A program made the position numbers and the translations under genes. This document shows positions 34,161 through 43,609 of a stretch of DNA of 64,000 nt, in pieces. The notes under the pieces are model-generated. The model was not told where the DNA came from. It searched no databases and saw only the letters and a list, made by a program, of their open reading frames with translations. The DNA is from Streptomyces olivoverticillatus (GTDB lineage Bacteria > Actinomycetota > Actinomycetes > Streptomycetales > Streptomycetaceae): assembly GCF_014203555.1 (NCBI RefSeq), contig NZ_JACHJH010000008.1, forward strand, positions 1 to 64,000. Reading direction: 5' to 3'. Each line of letters starts with the position of its first letter. Within the stretch, counting starts at the first letter, position 1.

Positions 34161-37100
34161 GTGGCGAAGGGCATTCGGGAGCGTGAGTTCCAGAACCTGA
34201 TGATCCAGTGGTCCCTCCCGATGGGCTGGCGCTTCACCGCGGGCAGGTCGCTGCCGCGTGAGACGACGCAGACGGTGGTCGCTGGCCACCTGCGGGACGC
34301 CATCGTCCGGCTCAACCCTGGGGTGATCGACGGGTTCGACGTGGACGTGGTGGTCGAGGAGATCGTTGCCACGGTCAACGCCGTCGAAGGTGGGCTGGTG
34401 CGGGCCAATGAACAGGTGTTACGCCTGCTGCGAGGGCATAAGGAATTCCGAGACGCCGAGGGTGTGTGGCATGCCCTGAAGGTCATTGACTTCGAGCACC
34501 CGACCGCCAACATGCTGGTCGTGTCCGACGAGGTGACCATAACCGTCCCCGGCAAGACGTCCCGACGGTTCGACCTCGTCTACTGGGTCAACGGCCTGCC
34601 CCTGGTCGTGGTCGAAGTGAAGTCTCCGACCGCGAAGTCCGCGTGGGCGGATGCCGCCCGCGAGATCAACAACGTGTACGCCGCCGAGTACCCGTGGTTC
34701 TTCACCCCTAACGTCTTCGCTGTCGCCTCCGACGGGCTGAAGCTGCGGTTCGGTGCCGCTGGCGCGCCCACGAACTTGTGGCAACCGTTCCGGTCCACCG
34801 ACGACGACGAGAACCTGTCTGGGCAAGCCGACGTGAAGCGCTCCGTCGAGTTGCTGATGAACCCGGCCACGGTTCTGGACATGCTCGCCAACTTCGTCCT
34901 CTTCGACACCGCCGGGGGAGGGGCCGACAAGAAGTACCTACCCCGCTACCCGCAGATGGAAGCTGCGCACCTGATCCACGAGCGAGTCCTGCAAGGCGGC
35001 TCGAAGGGCCTGGTCTGGCACCACCAAGGGTCTGGGAAGACCCTGCTGATGGTTTTCGCCGCCGCCCTGCTACTGGCCGATACTCGCACCGAGTCGCCCA
35101 CGATCATCCTGCTCTCGGACCGGACTCACCTCGTCCGACACACCTCAGGGGTGTTCACTTCCGCAATGGGGGACGCGTACTTCCACAAGCCTTCGAACAG
35201 CCGAAAGCTACGCGCCCTGCTGGCCGACGACGTGCGTGGCGTCATCTCCACGACCGTCCACAAGTTCGCCGAGGCCGGCAAGAACCTGTCGGTCCGTAGC
35301 AACATCATCGTGCTTGTCGACGAGGCACACCGCACCCAGTCCTCCGATGAGGAGTCCCTGGCCGGGCAGATGCGCGCAGCGTTGCCCAATGCAAGGTTCT
35401 TCGGCATGACCGGCACCCCTATCAGGAACCTCGCCACCGACACCTTCGACCTCTTCGGAGAGGAGGCCGACCCGGGCAGAGTGCTGCACCGGTATTCGGT
35501 ATCCCGCTCTCTGCTGGACGAGGCGACCGTCCCGGTCATCCTGCATCCGCACCCGGTCTCCTTCGAGATGAACGACCAAGCTTTGCAGGCCGAGTTCGAC
35601 GAGTTCGCTGACGACTTCGACCTTGACGACCCCGACCGTGAGGCCCTGTCACGTAAGTTCGGACGCCTTACCTCGGTGTTCGCCAACCCCGACCGTATCC
35701 ACACGGTCTGCCAGCACATCGTGGACCACTACCTGGCCAGCGCCTACCGCAACGGCCTCAAGGCCCAGGTCGTCGCCTACAACCGTGAGCTGGCTGTGGC
35801 ATACACGGACAAGATCAACGAGCTACTTGCTGGCTTCGAGACGTCCCAGGTGCTCGGCGAGGTCGGGAAGCATCAGCGGATCACTGCAGAGGTGAACATC
35901 TCCGTCTCGGACTCCAAGACCGAAGACGTTGACATGAAGCCGTACCAGCTCTCGGAGACCGAGGAAGAGGAGCAAAAGCGGCGGTTCCTCAGCCCGGACG
36001 ACCCGCTGTGCTTCCTGGTGGTGACCGCGAAGCTGATGACGGGGTTCGACGCTCCCAACGAGGGTGTCCTCTACCTGGACAAGCCGCTGAAGGCCCACAA
36101 CCTGTTCCAGACGATCACTCGTCCGAACCGCACTTGGGTGTCACCGACTGGTTTCGTGAAGACCTCCGGCGTGGTCGTGGACTACATCGGCCTGGCCGAA
36201 GAAGTCCAGCGGGCCGTCGTCGACCCCACCGCGGCTGGGTCCAGCAAGGGAGGCGGGTTCGTCACCGACCTGTCCGTACTGGTCGCCGAATTCCGACTCG
36301 CCTTCGCCCGCATCGAGGACCTCCTCGCGGACGTGGTATCCGTGGACCTGACGGTCCACGGATACCACTCCGTCCGAGCCATCAACGTCTTCCTGGACGC
36401 CAACCCCGACGCCGCCGAGGTGTTCAGTAAGGACTACCGGCTCCTGGCCCGCCTGTACCCGTTCATCAACACTGACAAGCGGGTCGCCAAGTACAGCGAA
36501 GGCTTCGGACTGTTCGGGTCCGTGTACACGACCCTGTTCAAGAAGTCCTCTGACGAGGAACGGAAGGAACGGCTGACCGAGCTGGGGCCGATGGTCCTGG
36601 AGATCATCAACGCCCACGTCCACTCCTTCTCTGTGGTCGCCTCTCAGGAGGAAGCCCTCGTCCTTGATGCCCAGGGCATCGCCATACTCAAGGAGCTGCT
36701 GGCGCTCGTCCGTCCCAAGGCCGACAAGACTGACGGCGAGGACAAGTCCCCGCCGTCAGCGGCGGAAATCCTGGACCACATCAAGGCCGCGCTCGACAAG
36801 GGCGTCGAACCGGGGTCCGCGAAGTACACCGCCCTCGCAGAGCGGATCAAGCAGCTGCGGGACCGGATTATCCAGAACGCCCAGGACGCCCTGGAGTTCC
36901 TGTCCGAAGCTCTTCGGATCGCCCGTGCCATCGTGGACGCCGAGAAGCACCCGGACGAAGCCGTCGTCGTGCTGGACGACGACCGCGTGGGTGTCCTGTC
37001 GCGGATCATCCATGATCACGCACCGTCCGGCCTCACAGTCACGGAGAGGAACCTGGCCCAGGAGATTGACCAAGTGGTCACCCGCACCCTCGCCCGGTCA

Positions 37101-37238
37101 TGGGACAACGCCGACGCTCGCAACCGAGGCGCCCGCCGCGCTACCGCCGCGGTCTTCCGCCGGTACATGTTGAAGCCGGTGGGGGAGCCGTATGACTCCA
37201 CCGTCGCCTACATCGAGGCGCACTACCTCGTCGACTGA
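34161..37238 (+). CDS. hsdR: type I restriction-modification endonuclease/translocase subunit
   Basis: The 1025-residue motor cuts unmodified DNA after ATP-driven translocation. The nuclease motif is near the N-terminus (FDLVYWVNGLPLVVVEVKSP; Asp138, Glu152, Lys154). The helicase has Walker A GSGKT at about residue 290, DEAHRTQS, and motif III GMTGTPI. The C-terminal helical domain that docks on HsdM is present, so the length is complete. The GTG starts 4 bp after hsdS, giving an intact hsdM-hsdS-hsdR operon without internal stops. The system therefore looks functional. Confidence 0.95.
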   Translation: MAKGIREREFQNLMIQWSLPMGWRFTAGRSLPRETTQTVVAGHLRDAIVRLNPGVIDGFDVDVVVEEIVATVNAVEGGLVRANEQVLRLLRGHKEFRDAEGVWHALKVIDFEHPTANMLVVSDEVTITVPGKTSRRFDLVYWVNGLPLVVVEVKSPTAKSAWADAAREINNVYAAEYPWFFTPNVFAVASDGLKLRFGAAGAPTNLWQPFRSTDDDENLSGQADVKRSVELLMNPATVLDMLANFVLFDTAGGGADKKYLPRYPQMEAAHLIHERVLQGGSKGLVWHHQGSGKTLLMVFAAALLLADTRTESPTIILLSDRTHLVRHTSGVFTSAMGDAYFHKPSNSRKLRALLADDVRGVISTTVHKFAEAGKNLSVRSNIIVLVDEAHRTQSSDEESLAGQMRAALPNARFFGMTGTPIRNLATDTFDLFGEEADPGRVLHRYSVSRSLLDEATVPVILHPHPVSFEMNDQALQAEFDEFADDFDLDDPDREALSRKFGRLTSVFANPDRIHTVCQHIVDHYLASAYRNGLKAQVVAYNRELAVAYTDKINELLAGFETSQVLGEVGKHQRITAEVNISVSDSKTEDVDMKPYQLSETEEEEQKRRFLSPDDPLCFLVVTAKLMTGFDAPNEGVLYLDKPLKAHNLFQTITRPNRTWVSPTGFVKTSGVVVDYIGLAEEVQRAVVDPTAAGSSKGGGFVTDLSVLVAEFRLAFARIEDLLADVVSVDLTVHGYHSVRAINVFLDANPDAAEVFSKDYRLLARLYPFINTDKRVAKYSEGFGLFGSVYTTLFKKSSDEERKERLTELGPMVLEIINAHVHSFSVVASQEEALVLDAQGIAILKELLALVRPKADKTDGEDKSPPSAAEILDHIKAALDKGVEPGSAKYTALAERIKQLRDRIIQNAQDALEFLSEALRIARAIVDAEKHPDEAVVVLDDDRVGVLSRIIHDHAPSGLTVTERNLAQEIDQVVTRTLARSWDNADARNRGARRATAAVFRRYMLKPVGEPYDSTVAYIEAHYLVD

Positions 37239-37241
37239 CGA

Positions 37242-37454
37242 ATGCGCGGAGGCCCGGCAACCTGTGACGGTTGCTGGCGCCGCGACATCGGGATGCTGCT
37301 GCTCGCGCAGGGACGAGCGAGCGAAGCCCGGCGCATCCTGGATCCGCTCCACGAGGACCTGTGCGTGGTCTTGGGGCCGGGTGATGAGATGACCGCCGAG
37401 ATCGCGGAGGCGCTCACGCTGATCCGGCTCGACCTGGACCAGTCGGACTCCTGA
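37242..37454 (+). pseudogene. remnant of a TPR-containing protein (perhaps Ser/Thr kinase C-terminus)
   Basis: The 70-residue frame contains LLLAQGRASEARRILDPLHE and VVLGPGDEMTAEIAEALTLI, one TPR-like unit as found at the C-terminus of actinobacterial Ser/Thr kinases and regulators. No kinase domain or further repeats remain upstream, where hsdR ends 4 bp earlier. It is best read as debris of an older gene displaced by insertion of the restriction operon. A small functional protein cannot be excluded. Confidence 0.45.
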
Positions 37455-37542
37455 CCGGCCTCGGCGTGGCACGATCAAGACGACCGGCGCAACAGGGCGG
37501 GTAGGCGAACCGGCCGGGCCGACCGGTGGGAGGGGAACGAAG

Positions 37543-39714
37543 ATGAACGCCAAGCAGGCTGCTGGAGTCATGCCGAAAGTGGATACCCAGGTGCGCCAGG
37601 TCGGCAATGGCCTGGAGAAGATCTACGGGGGCCTGTTGGCGCTCGGGGATCTCGACGGGATGCCGGAGAGCCAGCGGAAGCCGCGCCTGATTTCCCGGGC
37701 GCTGACAGCCCAGGCGGTACGGATGGTCACAGGCTTTAGCCCTGCGGATGCCGCCGCTACTGTCATCGACGGGCACGCGGACCAGGGCATTGACGCCATC
37801 GCCGTGGTGGGCGGCCCTAACCCGCACGTGTACCTGGTGCAGGGCAAGTGGAGCCCGGAGGGCAGGGCAGCCGCGGACCGAAAGGCGGTACTCGAACTCT
37901 TTGCTGGCCTGCGCCTCATCGACGACGAGGACTTCGCCCCTTTCAACCCCAGAGGCCGCCAGCTGGCCGAGTACGCCAAGTCCGTCATGGACCAGGGGCC
38001 GGTGCCCGTCACCCAAGTCGTCGTTTTGATGCGCCCCGAAGAACCGGGTGAGGGATTTCGCCAGGCCCTGGTCACGGGGGAGCAGCCGTTCAACCGCTAC
38101 GGCGATCGTCTCGACCACAAGATCATCCTGGCGCCGGAGGTCTGGGCGTCCGTACGTAAGGACCTCGCACCGGAGCCGGTTGAGCTCAGTGCCACACTCT
38201 TCCCGTGGTTTGGAATCACCTCCCCGTACGTGTCTTACCAGGGCGTCGTCATAGCGGAAGAGATCGCCGAATGGGCCAAGAGCGGTTCGAACCTCTTCAA
38301 CCTGAATATCCGCAACCCGCTTGGCCGCACTTCGATCAACAATGCTTTGATCGAAACCCTGACCCAAGAACCGGCCAGCTTCTGGTACTTCAATAACGGA
38401 ATCACCGTGCTTTGCGACGCGGCTGATACGGCTCATCAGAGCATGCTCGCGCCGCAGCACCGGCCGCTGACGCTTACCCTCCACAACGCCAGCGTGGTGA
38501 ACGGTGCGCAGACCGTCCGGTCCGTCGCCGAGGCCATGGCGGCCGGCACGGCTGCTGCTGAGGCACAGATCGGCGTACGCATCATTGTCACCGGTAAGCG
38601 GGAGGATTTCGCCAGGAAGACCACCCAGGCCACGAATCGTCAGAATAGCGTTGGTCCCCGCGACTTCATTGCCCTGGATCCCGTCCAGGCAGCAATTCTG
38701 GAGGAGATGCGGGCAGAACTCGGGCTGGAGTACAGCGTCCGCCGCAGTGAGCTGGACCCACCCGAGGAGACCGGATGCTCCGTGATCGAAGCCGCGTGCG
38801 CGCTCGCCTGCGCCCACCCGGACAGCCAGTACGCCGCGCGGATGGCCACCACGTTGGATGTCCTGTGGGAACGCGGCTCGCAAGGCATCTACGATGTGCT
38901 GTTCCGCCCTCAGCCGGGTGCCTACCTCCTGTGGAACGCGGTGCAGGTCTTGCGGGCCATACGGCGCAGCTTGCACCAGCTTCGCTCGCGTTACGCAGGA
39001 CGTGGCGCCGCTCTTACCGAACACGGTGTGTATCTGATCTCCCACCTTGTCTTCCGTCGCCTCGACACCGAAGCCATTAACGAGCCGGATCCCACACTGG
39101 AGTGGGCGGTAAGGGCGGTGGCGCAGGTTCCTGCCCTGGTTGCAGAGCTGCTGCCCGCAGTCGCTGCCGCGATCGACGACCTGTACACCGAGCGCTCGCG
39201 GATCCAGGCCGTGTGCGCCGACGTCACCCGCTGTCGGGAAGTTGTCGAACGACTGCTCGGGACGACCGCCGAGCCGGAAGCCAGGCCAAAGCTGGACAAG
39301 TACCGTCGCGTACCGGCGCAGCGCAAGCCCCGCCGTCCCAACGCCGTCCATGTCCTCGTCGACAAGGGCGTACTCGAAGAGGGCGCCCCGCTCACCCTCC
39401 ATATGGCCTATCCGCTTGAGGCAGAGGCTCTCCGGGACTGGCTGACCCAGAACCAGAAGCGCAGCCTTGCCACCTGGGTCAACCACCGAAGCAAGCCGAT
39501 CCTCTGGGCCGCCGACGGCAAGCAGTACTCGCCGTCTGGTCTGATCACCCGGATGTGGGAACTAGCCGAATGGAAAGAGCGGCCCGTGGCCAACCAGGGC
39601 ACCGCACGCTGGGTCACCAAGACCGGTGAAACCCTCGCCGACCTGGCCTGGCGGGTCCTCGGCGAACTTGAAGAGCCGGACGAGGATACGCCGACTGTTT
39701 CTGCAGACGATTGA
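37543..39714 (+). CDS. AIPR-family protein with N-terminal Mrr-like nuclease motif
   Basis: The 723-residue protein carries the AIPR (abortive infection phage resistance) signatures FWYFNNGITVLCD near residue 280 and ASVVNGAQTVRSV. The N-terminal part shows a PD-(D/E)XK/Mrr-like pattern (Asp80, Asp84, then VYLVQGKWS with Gln100-x-Lys102), suggesting DNA or RNA cleavage. AIPR proteins commonly lie next to restriction-modification genes, as here, 300 bp after hsdR. The ATG follows GGGAGGGGAACGAAG, so it has its own ribosome site and possibly its own promoter. The trigger and substrate are unknown. Confidence 0.85.
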   Translation: MNAKQAAGVMPKVDTQVRQVGNGLEKIYGGLLALGDLDGMPESQRKPRLISRALTAQAVRMVTGFSPADAAATVIDGHADQGIDAIAVVGGPNPHVYLVQGKWSPEGRAAADRKAVLELFAGLRLIDDEDFAPFNPRGRQLAEYAKSVMDQGPVPVTQVVVLMRPEEPGEGFRQALVTGEQPFNRYGDRLDHKIILAPEVWASVRKDLAPEPVELSATLFPWFGITSPYVSYQGVVIAEEIAEWAKSGSNLFNLNIRNPLGRTSINNALIETLTQEPASFWYFNNGITVLCDAADTAHQSMLAPQHRPLTLTLHNASVVNGAQTVRSVAEAMAAGTAAAEAQIGVRIIVTGKREDFARKTTQATNRQNSVGPRDFIALDPVQAAILEEMRAELGLEYSVRRSELDPPEETGCSVIEAACALACAHPDSQYAARMATTLDVLWERGSQGIYDVLFRPQPGAYLLWNAVQVLRAIRRSLHQLRSRYAGRGAALTEHGVYLISHLVFRRLDTEAINEPDPTLEWAVRAVAQVPALVAELLPAVAAAIDDLYTERSRIQAVCADVTRCREVVERLLGTTAEPEARPKLDKYRRVPAQRKPRRPNAVHVLVDKGVLEEGAPLTLHMAYPLEAEALRDWLTQNQKRSLATWVNHRSKPILWAADGKQYSPSGLITRMWELAEWKERPVANQGTARWVTKTGETLADLAWRVLGELEEPDEDTPTVSADD

Positions 39715-39877
39715 CGAAAGCCCGGTGGTGCGCGACTGCGATCTCATTGAAATCTGCGTGAGGGGTGAAATGCCCTCGCGCCCCGGGCTCGCCTTCTGCG
39801 CCAGTTCGTCGACGCCACTGACAGAGGCGGCTCTGTCCGTCAGGCCGCCTGCGCAGCCTGGCGGGCGGAGTCGTCGT

Positions 39878-40144
39878 TCAGGCGACCCGGCTGAGCACCG
39901 AGCCTCCCAGTGCCCAGCGGCCGAGGCGGCGGCACGCGCGTGAGATCGCGATGGTGGCGGAGCGGTCCGCCTGGGTCGCGTTGCGGGGGCGTGGAGTCAG
40001 GGCCGCAGGTAGCCCCGGCGGGCGCAGAGCGCCGTAGCGGGTGAAGCGACGGGTCCCGCAGGAGCGGCAGCGTTCCTCGCCGTCGGCCGTATCCCAGCCG
40101 GACAGGTGCGGGCAGTTGTCGACGAGGCGACCTACGCCGTACAT
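39878..40144 (-). CDS. small Cys-rich protein (DUF6255-like)
   Basis: The 88-residue protein has a short N-terminus (MYGVGRLVDNCPHLSGW) and a putative metal-binding pattern, C-x(17)-CRSCGTRRFTRYG, followed by ALRPPGLP, as in small Streptomyces proteins of the DUF6255 kind. It starts on the stop codon of the HATPase gene (TGATG), so the two are translationally coupled. The C-terminal third is Arg-rich. Function unknown; the upstream neighbour and the XRE regulator suggest a regulatory cassette. Confidence 0.6.
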   Translation of the reverse strand: MYGVGRLVDNCPHLSGWDTADGEERCRSCGTRRFTRYGALRPPGLPAALTPRPRNATQADRSATIAISRACRRLGRWALGGSVLSRVA

Positions 40145-41073
40145 CAGAACCTCCTCGACGAAGCGGTGGGGACAAGGTCCCGCAAGGGTGTGGGCATGAT
40201 GTCGGCGATGGGCATCCACGCGGCTCGGTCCGGCGACAGCTCCGGAGAGCCGGATGGGGCCTCGAAGAAGTACCAGAAGCGCACCCTCTCCCTGTATGAC
40301 CCGTCGTAGGGGCCGGACTGGCGTTGCTCGATCCACAGTGGTGGGGTTGGCCTCTCTTGGGCGAGCCGTAGTCCGGTCCGCTCGGTGGTGATTCTGTGGG
40401 CTGCGGCCGCTGGCGAGTCGTCCTGTCGTGTCAGTGGCCCGCTGAGCAGACGCACCAGGCCACTGGAGTGCAGGATCAAGCCGATGGTGACGGCGAGGCA
40501 GTGGCGGGTGCAGGGTTCGCCTGTCGCCAGGTGGTCGCACGTGGCGCGGGTGTAGCGGATGACGCCCGCCAGTTTTTCGGGGCGGGCGAGCCCGTAGCGG
40601 AAGATCTCGCGGACGATGTCCGCTCCTCTGATCGTGGATGCCGGCGGTGTCGCCTGTGAGACGTCGAACAGGCAGTGGATCTCCTTGCCCTTGAACACGC
40701 CTTGGCCGGGCGGTGGCGCCACCACCTTCCAGCACCCGTGAGTGAGTGCGTCAACCAGCGCCAGGCCGCGACCGGTTGTCCGTCCCGTTCGCGCGTCCCG
40801 TCTGACAGGTTTGGCGCGGCAGTTGTCACTTACGCGGACGTGCAGGAGGTACGCCTTGCGTTCCATGGTCAGGGCGCAGTGGGCGTCCTGGACGTGATCC
40901 AGGACGTTGGTCAGCAGCTCGTTGACCACGGTCACCACGTCGTCGGCGTATGCCGTCAAGCCCCAGCGGTGGAGTTGGGCGCGTGCGATCCGGCGCGCTA
41001 TGGCCAGTTCCGCCGGTCTCAGCACGAGCTCCATCTCGAGCTGCCGGTCGGAGTGCCGTGTGTGGATCGTCAT
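40144..41073 (-). CDS. RsbW/anti-sigma-like HATPase protein with a long C-terminal extension
   Basis: Residues about 15-140 form an HATPase_c_2 domain of the RsbW-like kind common in Streptomyces: VVTVVNELLTNVLDHV (N-box) and GRTTGRGLALVDALT (G-box). Such proteins usually end near residue 140-150. This one continues to 309 residues with no domain I recognise (REIFRYGLARPEKLAGVIRY; WIEQRQSGPYDGSYRERV). The ATG follows GGAGGGGAC. It is divergent from an XRE regulator with a DUF397 partner, the arrangement of whiJ/abaA-type clusters, and is coupled to the small Cys-rich gene. Confidence 0.8.
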   Translation of the reverse strand: MTIHTRHSDRQLEMELVLRPAELAIARRIARAQLHRWGLTAYADDVVTVVNELLTNVLDHVQDAHCALTMERKAYLLHVRVSDNCRAKPVRRDARTGRTTGRGLALVDALTHGCWKVVAPPPGQGVFKGKEIHCLFDVSQATPPASTIRGADIVREIFRYGLARPEKLAGVIRYTRATCDHLATGEPCTRHCLAVTIGLILHSSGLVRLLSGPLTRQDDSPAAAAHRITTERTGLRLAQERPTPPLWIEQRQSGPYDGSYRERVRFWYFFEAPSGSPELSPDRAAWMPIADIMPTPLRDLVPTASSRRF

Positions 41074-41224
41074 GTCCCCTCCATGTCCGGGCGCGCAGAA
41101 GCCGTGCAGCATCGATCAACCTGCAGTCACATGTCGGCTGCGATGCGTGACGCATCCGATGGTGGCCCAGCAGCGAAGTGCTGGGCAACTATTTCCACGA
41201 AGGTGATAAATTCCCGGCCGATTT

Positions 41225-41234
41225 GGCATATGCC
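41225..41234. promoter_or_regulatory. palindrome upstream of the XRE regulator
   Basis: A perfect 10-bp palindrome, GGCATATGCC, lies about 40 bp before the XRE start in the 198-bp divergent region with the HATPase gene. It is a possible operator for the XRE protein. Confidence 0.35.
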
Positions 41235-41271
41235 GACGCTGAGGTGTGAGTGGGTGGGCCATCATGCACGC

Positions 41272-42123
41272 ATGGATCAACGAAGCCTGCCGACCATGCG
41301 CAGCAAGCGGCTTGGTAGTGAGCTGCGGCGCCTCCGGATGGCCAGGGAACTGACCGTCTCCGAGGTGGCGAAGCGCCTGGCATGTGGCCAGCCCAAGGTC
41401 TCGCAGATTGAGAACGGCAACCGAGGCATCAGGCCCGGAGACCTGTCGGCGCTCCTCGATCTGTACGAGGTGACTGACGAGAAGTACCGTCAACGCTTGC
41501 GTAAGCTCGCTGTCGATGTACGCAAGGTTGACTGGTGGACATCGCGAGGCCCCTTGGTTGACGCGCTTCGTGACTACCTGATGCTGGAAGCTGACTCCGG
41601 GCTTGTTCGCGTGTACGAGCCGGCCCTGGTGCCAGGAATGCTGCAAACCGAGGCATATATGCGCCAGTTGTTCACGTCGCGGCTCTCCGAGGGGCAAGTG
41701 GACACGCTCGTTGACACACGTCTCAAGCGCAGGGAACTCCTGGACGACCACCTGGGTTTCAGGCTGCGCACCGTGGTGGACGAGACTGCCCTGCACCGCA
41801 TCCCTGGTTCCGGGGCCATGGCCGCCGAGCAGCTCGCATATCTGGAGAGTGTCGGGCGCCGGCCGAACGTCACGGTTCAAGTCCTCCCCGTCAAGGCCCG
41901 GTTCCCCGTCGACCAGTTCGGCCCCTTCAGCCTCTTCACGTTCCGAGGTCAGTCGTCAATCGATGTTGCGTGGCTGGAGTACCTGACTGGTGGTACGTTG
42001 CTTGAACAGGAGGGCGACGTACAAGCGTACGCGCGTGCGTGGGAAGAGCTGACAGCTGCCGCACTGTCCCCTTCCGACTCCAGGCAGCTGATTCGCGCAC
42101 TCATCGAGGAACACGCATCATGA
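41272..42123 (+). CDS. WhiJ-like XRE-family regulator with DUF5753
   Basis: The 283-residue protein has an N-terminal helix-turn-helix (ELTVSEVAKRLACGQPKVSQ) and the DUF5753 ligand/effector region (VYEPALVPGMLQTEAYMRQL; RRPNVTVQVLPV). The family is widespread in Streptomyces (WhiJ and paralogues) and usually works with a small DUF397 protein encoded next door, which is the case here with a 4-bp overlap. ATG at 41272 or 41296 could be the start. It may control the divergent HATPase genes or the surrounding island. Confidence 0.9.
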   Translation: MDQRSLPTMRSKRLGSELRRLRMARELTVSEVAKRLACGQPKVSQIENGNRGIRPGDLSALLDLYEVTDEKYRQRLRKLAVDVRKVDWWTSRGPLVDALRDYLMLEADSGLVRVYEPALVPGMLQTEAYMRQLFTSRLSEGQVDTLVDTRLKRRELLDDHLGFRLRTVVDETALHRIPGSGAMAAEQLAYLESVGRRPNVTVQVLPVKARFPVDQFGPFSLFTFRGQSSIDVAWLEYLTGGTLLEQEGDVQAYARAWEELTAAALSPSDSRQLIRALIEEHAS

Positions 42124-42329
42124 CTGGGGCAGCGCCCGAATGGCACAGGAGCAGCTACAGCGGCACCAATAACAACTGTCTGGAGCACGCCGCCCTCCCT
42201 GATGGCAGCCACGCCATCCGCGACTCCAAAGATCCCTGGCGCCGAATAACCATCCACTTCAGCGCCACGGCGTGGCAGGCCTTCATAGAAGGTCAGAAGA
42301 GCCCCGCTACTACCCCCGCCATTCGTTGA
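42120..42329 (+). CDS. DUF397 protein
   Basis: The 69-residue protein has the standard DUF397 pattern: WHRSSYSGTNNNCLEHA, then HAIRDSKDPWRR and FSATAWQAFIEGQK. DUF397 proteins bind or counteract their partner XRE regulators. The ATG overlaps the XRE stop by 4 bp. It ends 29 bp before the convergent jetD gene, with no terminator hairpin between them. Confidence 0.92.
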   Translation: MTGAAPEWHRSSYSGTNNNCLEHAALPDGSHAIRDSKDPWRRITIHFSATAWQAFIEGQKSPATTPAIR

Positions 42330-42358
42330 GCCCGCTGTCACGGAGCCGACACGTGCGA

Positions 42359-43609
42359 TCAGGCGAGATCCGCGAGAAGGTCCGCCAACGCCACCTCTTC
42401 CTCGACACGTACCCCGAGTTCGCTCAAGGCCTGTGCCAGTGCCGGATCCCAAGGGGATGCGGCCGGCGTGCCCGTCAAGGGCGGCAGCTGTGCGGCGGCG
42501 GCTGCCAGGGCGCGGTAGTCCGTGGCTGTGTACCGCCAGGGACGCCATGGCACATGGCTCAGCAGTACGTTCGCGATCCGGAGTCCGCCCCAGTCGAAGT
42601 CTCCGTGGTAGAGGAGGCGCGCACCGCCGTTGTGGAGGTGTCGCAGGAGAGTCAGGGCCGCGGCGGACGGCTGGCCCTGGAGGCAGACCAGCGGCGGGCA
42701 GTCGGCGCCGCAGGCGTCGGCGGCGGCTGCCAGGACGGCCGGGTTCTCGCAGATCCGTACCACCGGCGACGTCGCCCGGGGGCGCTGGTGGGCGAGTTGA
42801 CGGAGAGTGAGGACGCACGGTTCGCCCGCTTCTGCCATCCAGTCCAGAGCAGGGGTGCCGCGAAGGTTCAGGGTGAGGACGGTAGACGACAACTCGTCGC
42901 GCAGCAGTCCCGCCGACGCCCATGCGTCGCGCCGCCACGCGGCGCCGCTGCCGTCGGGGAAGCCGGTGAGGGCGCGGATGCCGGACAGGGTGAGCGTGGC
43001 CAGGGGTGTTCCGTCGTCCAGGGCATGCGCGCTGCCAAGTACACGGGCGGCGAAGGCGGGCAGGGAGGCAGCGGGTTCGGCAGGGAGTTCCCGGAGCACC
43101 TTCGCGGCGTCGGAAGTCAGCGGGCCAGCGGCTTCGGGAGTACGGGCAAGGCGCCGTACAAGGCTTTCGGTACGTGGCTCGGTGGTCCAGTCGGCGAAGC
43201 GGGGCCGGTCGCGGCCCAGCGCTTGGAGCGGCTGATACGCCTCCTGCCAAGCGCGGGACTCGTTCCGGCGCGTCTGGCGGAGAGGAACGACGGGGCCTGT
43301 CAGGGCTTCGACAGCTGCGGCGAGGCCGTCGGGGCTGACGCCGGAGCGGCGCAGGACGCCGTCGACGGCGTCGAGCCGGACGGCCAGCGACCGGCCGGCG
43401 CGCGGCACGCGGCCCAGCAGGAGTTCGGCCGCCGTGCGCTGTCCTTCGGTGGGGGCGGCCAGCGAGACGGGTCCGGTGAGGGGCTGCTCGCGTTCGAGAC
43501 GCCGTCGTACGCGCTCGACCAGCCACGCGAGGTCGGGGTCGCCGAGCAGTCGGCGGAGGCGGACGAGGTCGATCCCACCGGGTATCCCATCGGGCGGCAG
43601 GGCGCTCAT
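42359..43609 (-). CDS. jetD: Wadjet nuclease subunit JetD (DUF2399/TIGR02679 type)
   Basis: The 416-residue protein has a C-terminal TOPRIM-like DUF2399 domain with the acidic motif LLYHGDFDWGGLRIANVLL and an N-terminal DUF3323-like region. In Wadjet systems JetD is the nuclease that cuts plasmid DNA after the SMC complex JetABC has extruded it. It is the last gene of the jetABCD operon and overlaps jetC by 4 bp. The arrangement and families match the variety with TIGR02677-TIGR02680 subunits, usually classed separately from the well-studied DUF3375-type systems. Confidence 0.88.
   Translation of the reverse strand: MSALPPDGIPGGIDLVRLRRLLGDPDLAWLVERVRRRLEREQPLTGPVSLAAPTEGQRTAAELLLGRVPRAGRSLAVRLDAVDGVLRRSGVSPDGLAAAVEALTGPVVPLRQTRRNESRAWQEAYQPLQALGRDRPRFADWTTEPRTESLVRRLARTPEAAGPLTSDAAKVLRELPAEPAASLPAFAARVLGSAHALDDGTPLATLTLSGIRALTGFPDGSGAAWRRDAWASAGLLRDELSSTVLTLNLRGTPALDWMAEAGEPCVLTLRQLAHQRPRATSPVVRICENPAVLAAAADACGADCPPLVCLQGQPSAAALTLLRHLHNGGARLLYHGDFDWGGLRIANVLLSHVPWRPWRYTATDYRALAAAAAQLPPLTGTPAASPWDPALAQALSELGVRVEEEVALADLLADLA

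Noticed and set aside
39715..39877. Additional small gene after the AIPR gene
   Set aside because: Short frames exist but none has a ribosome site or recognisable pattern.
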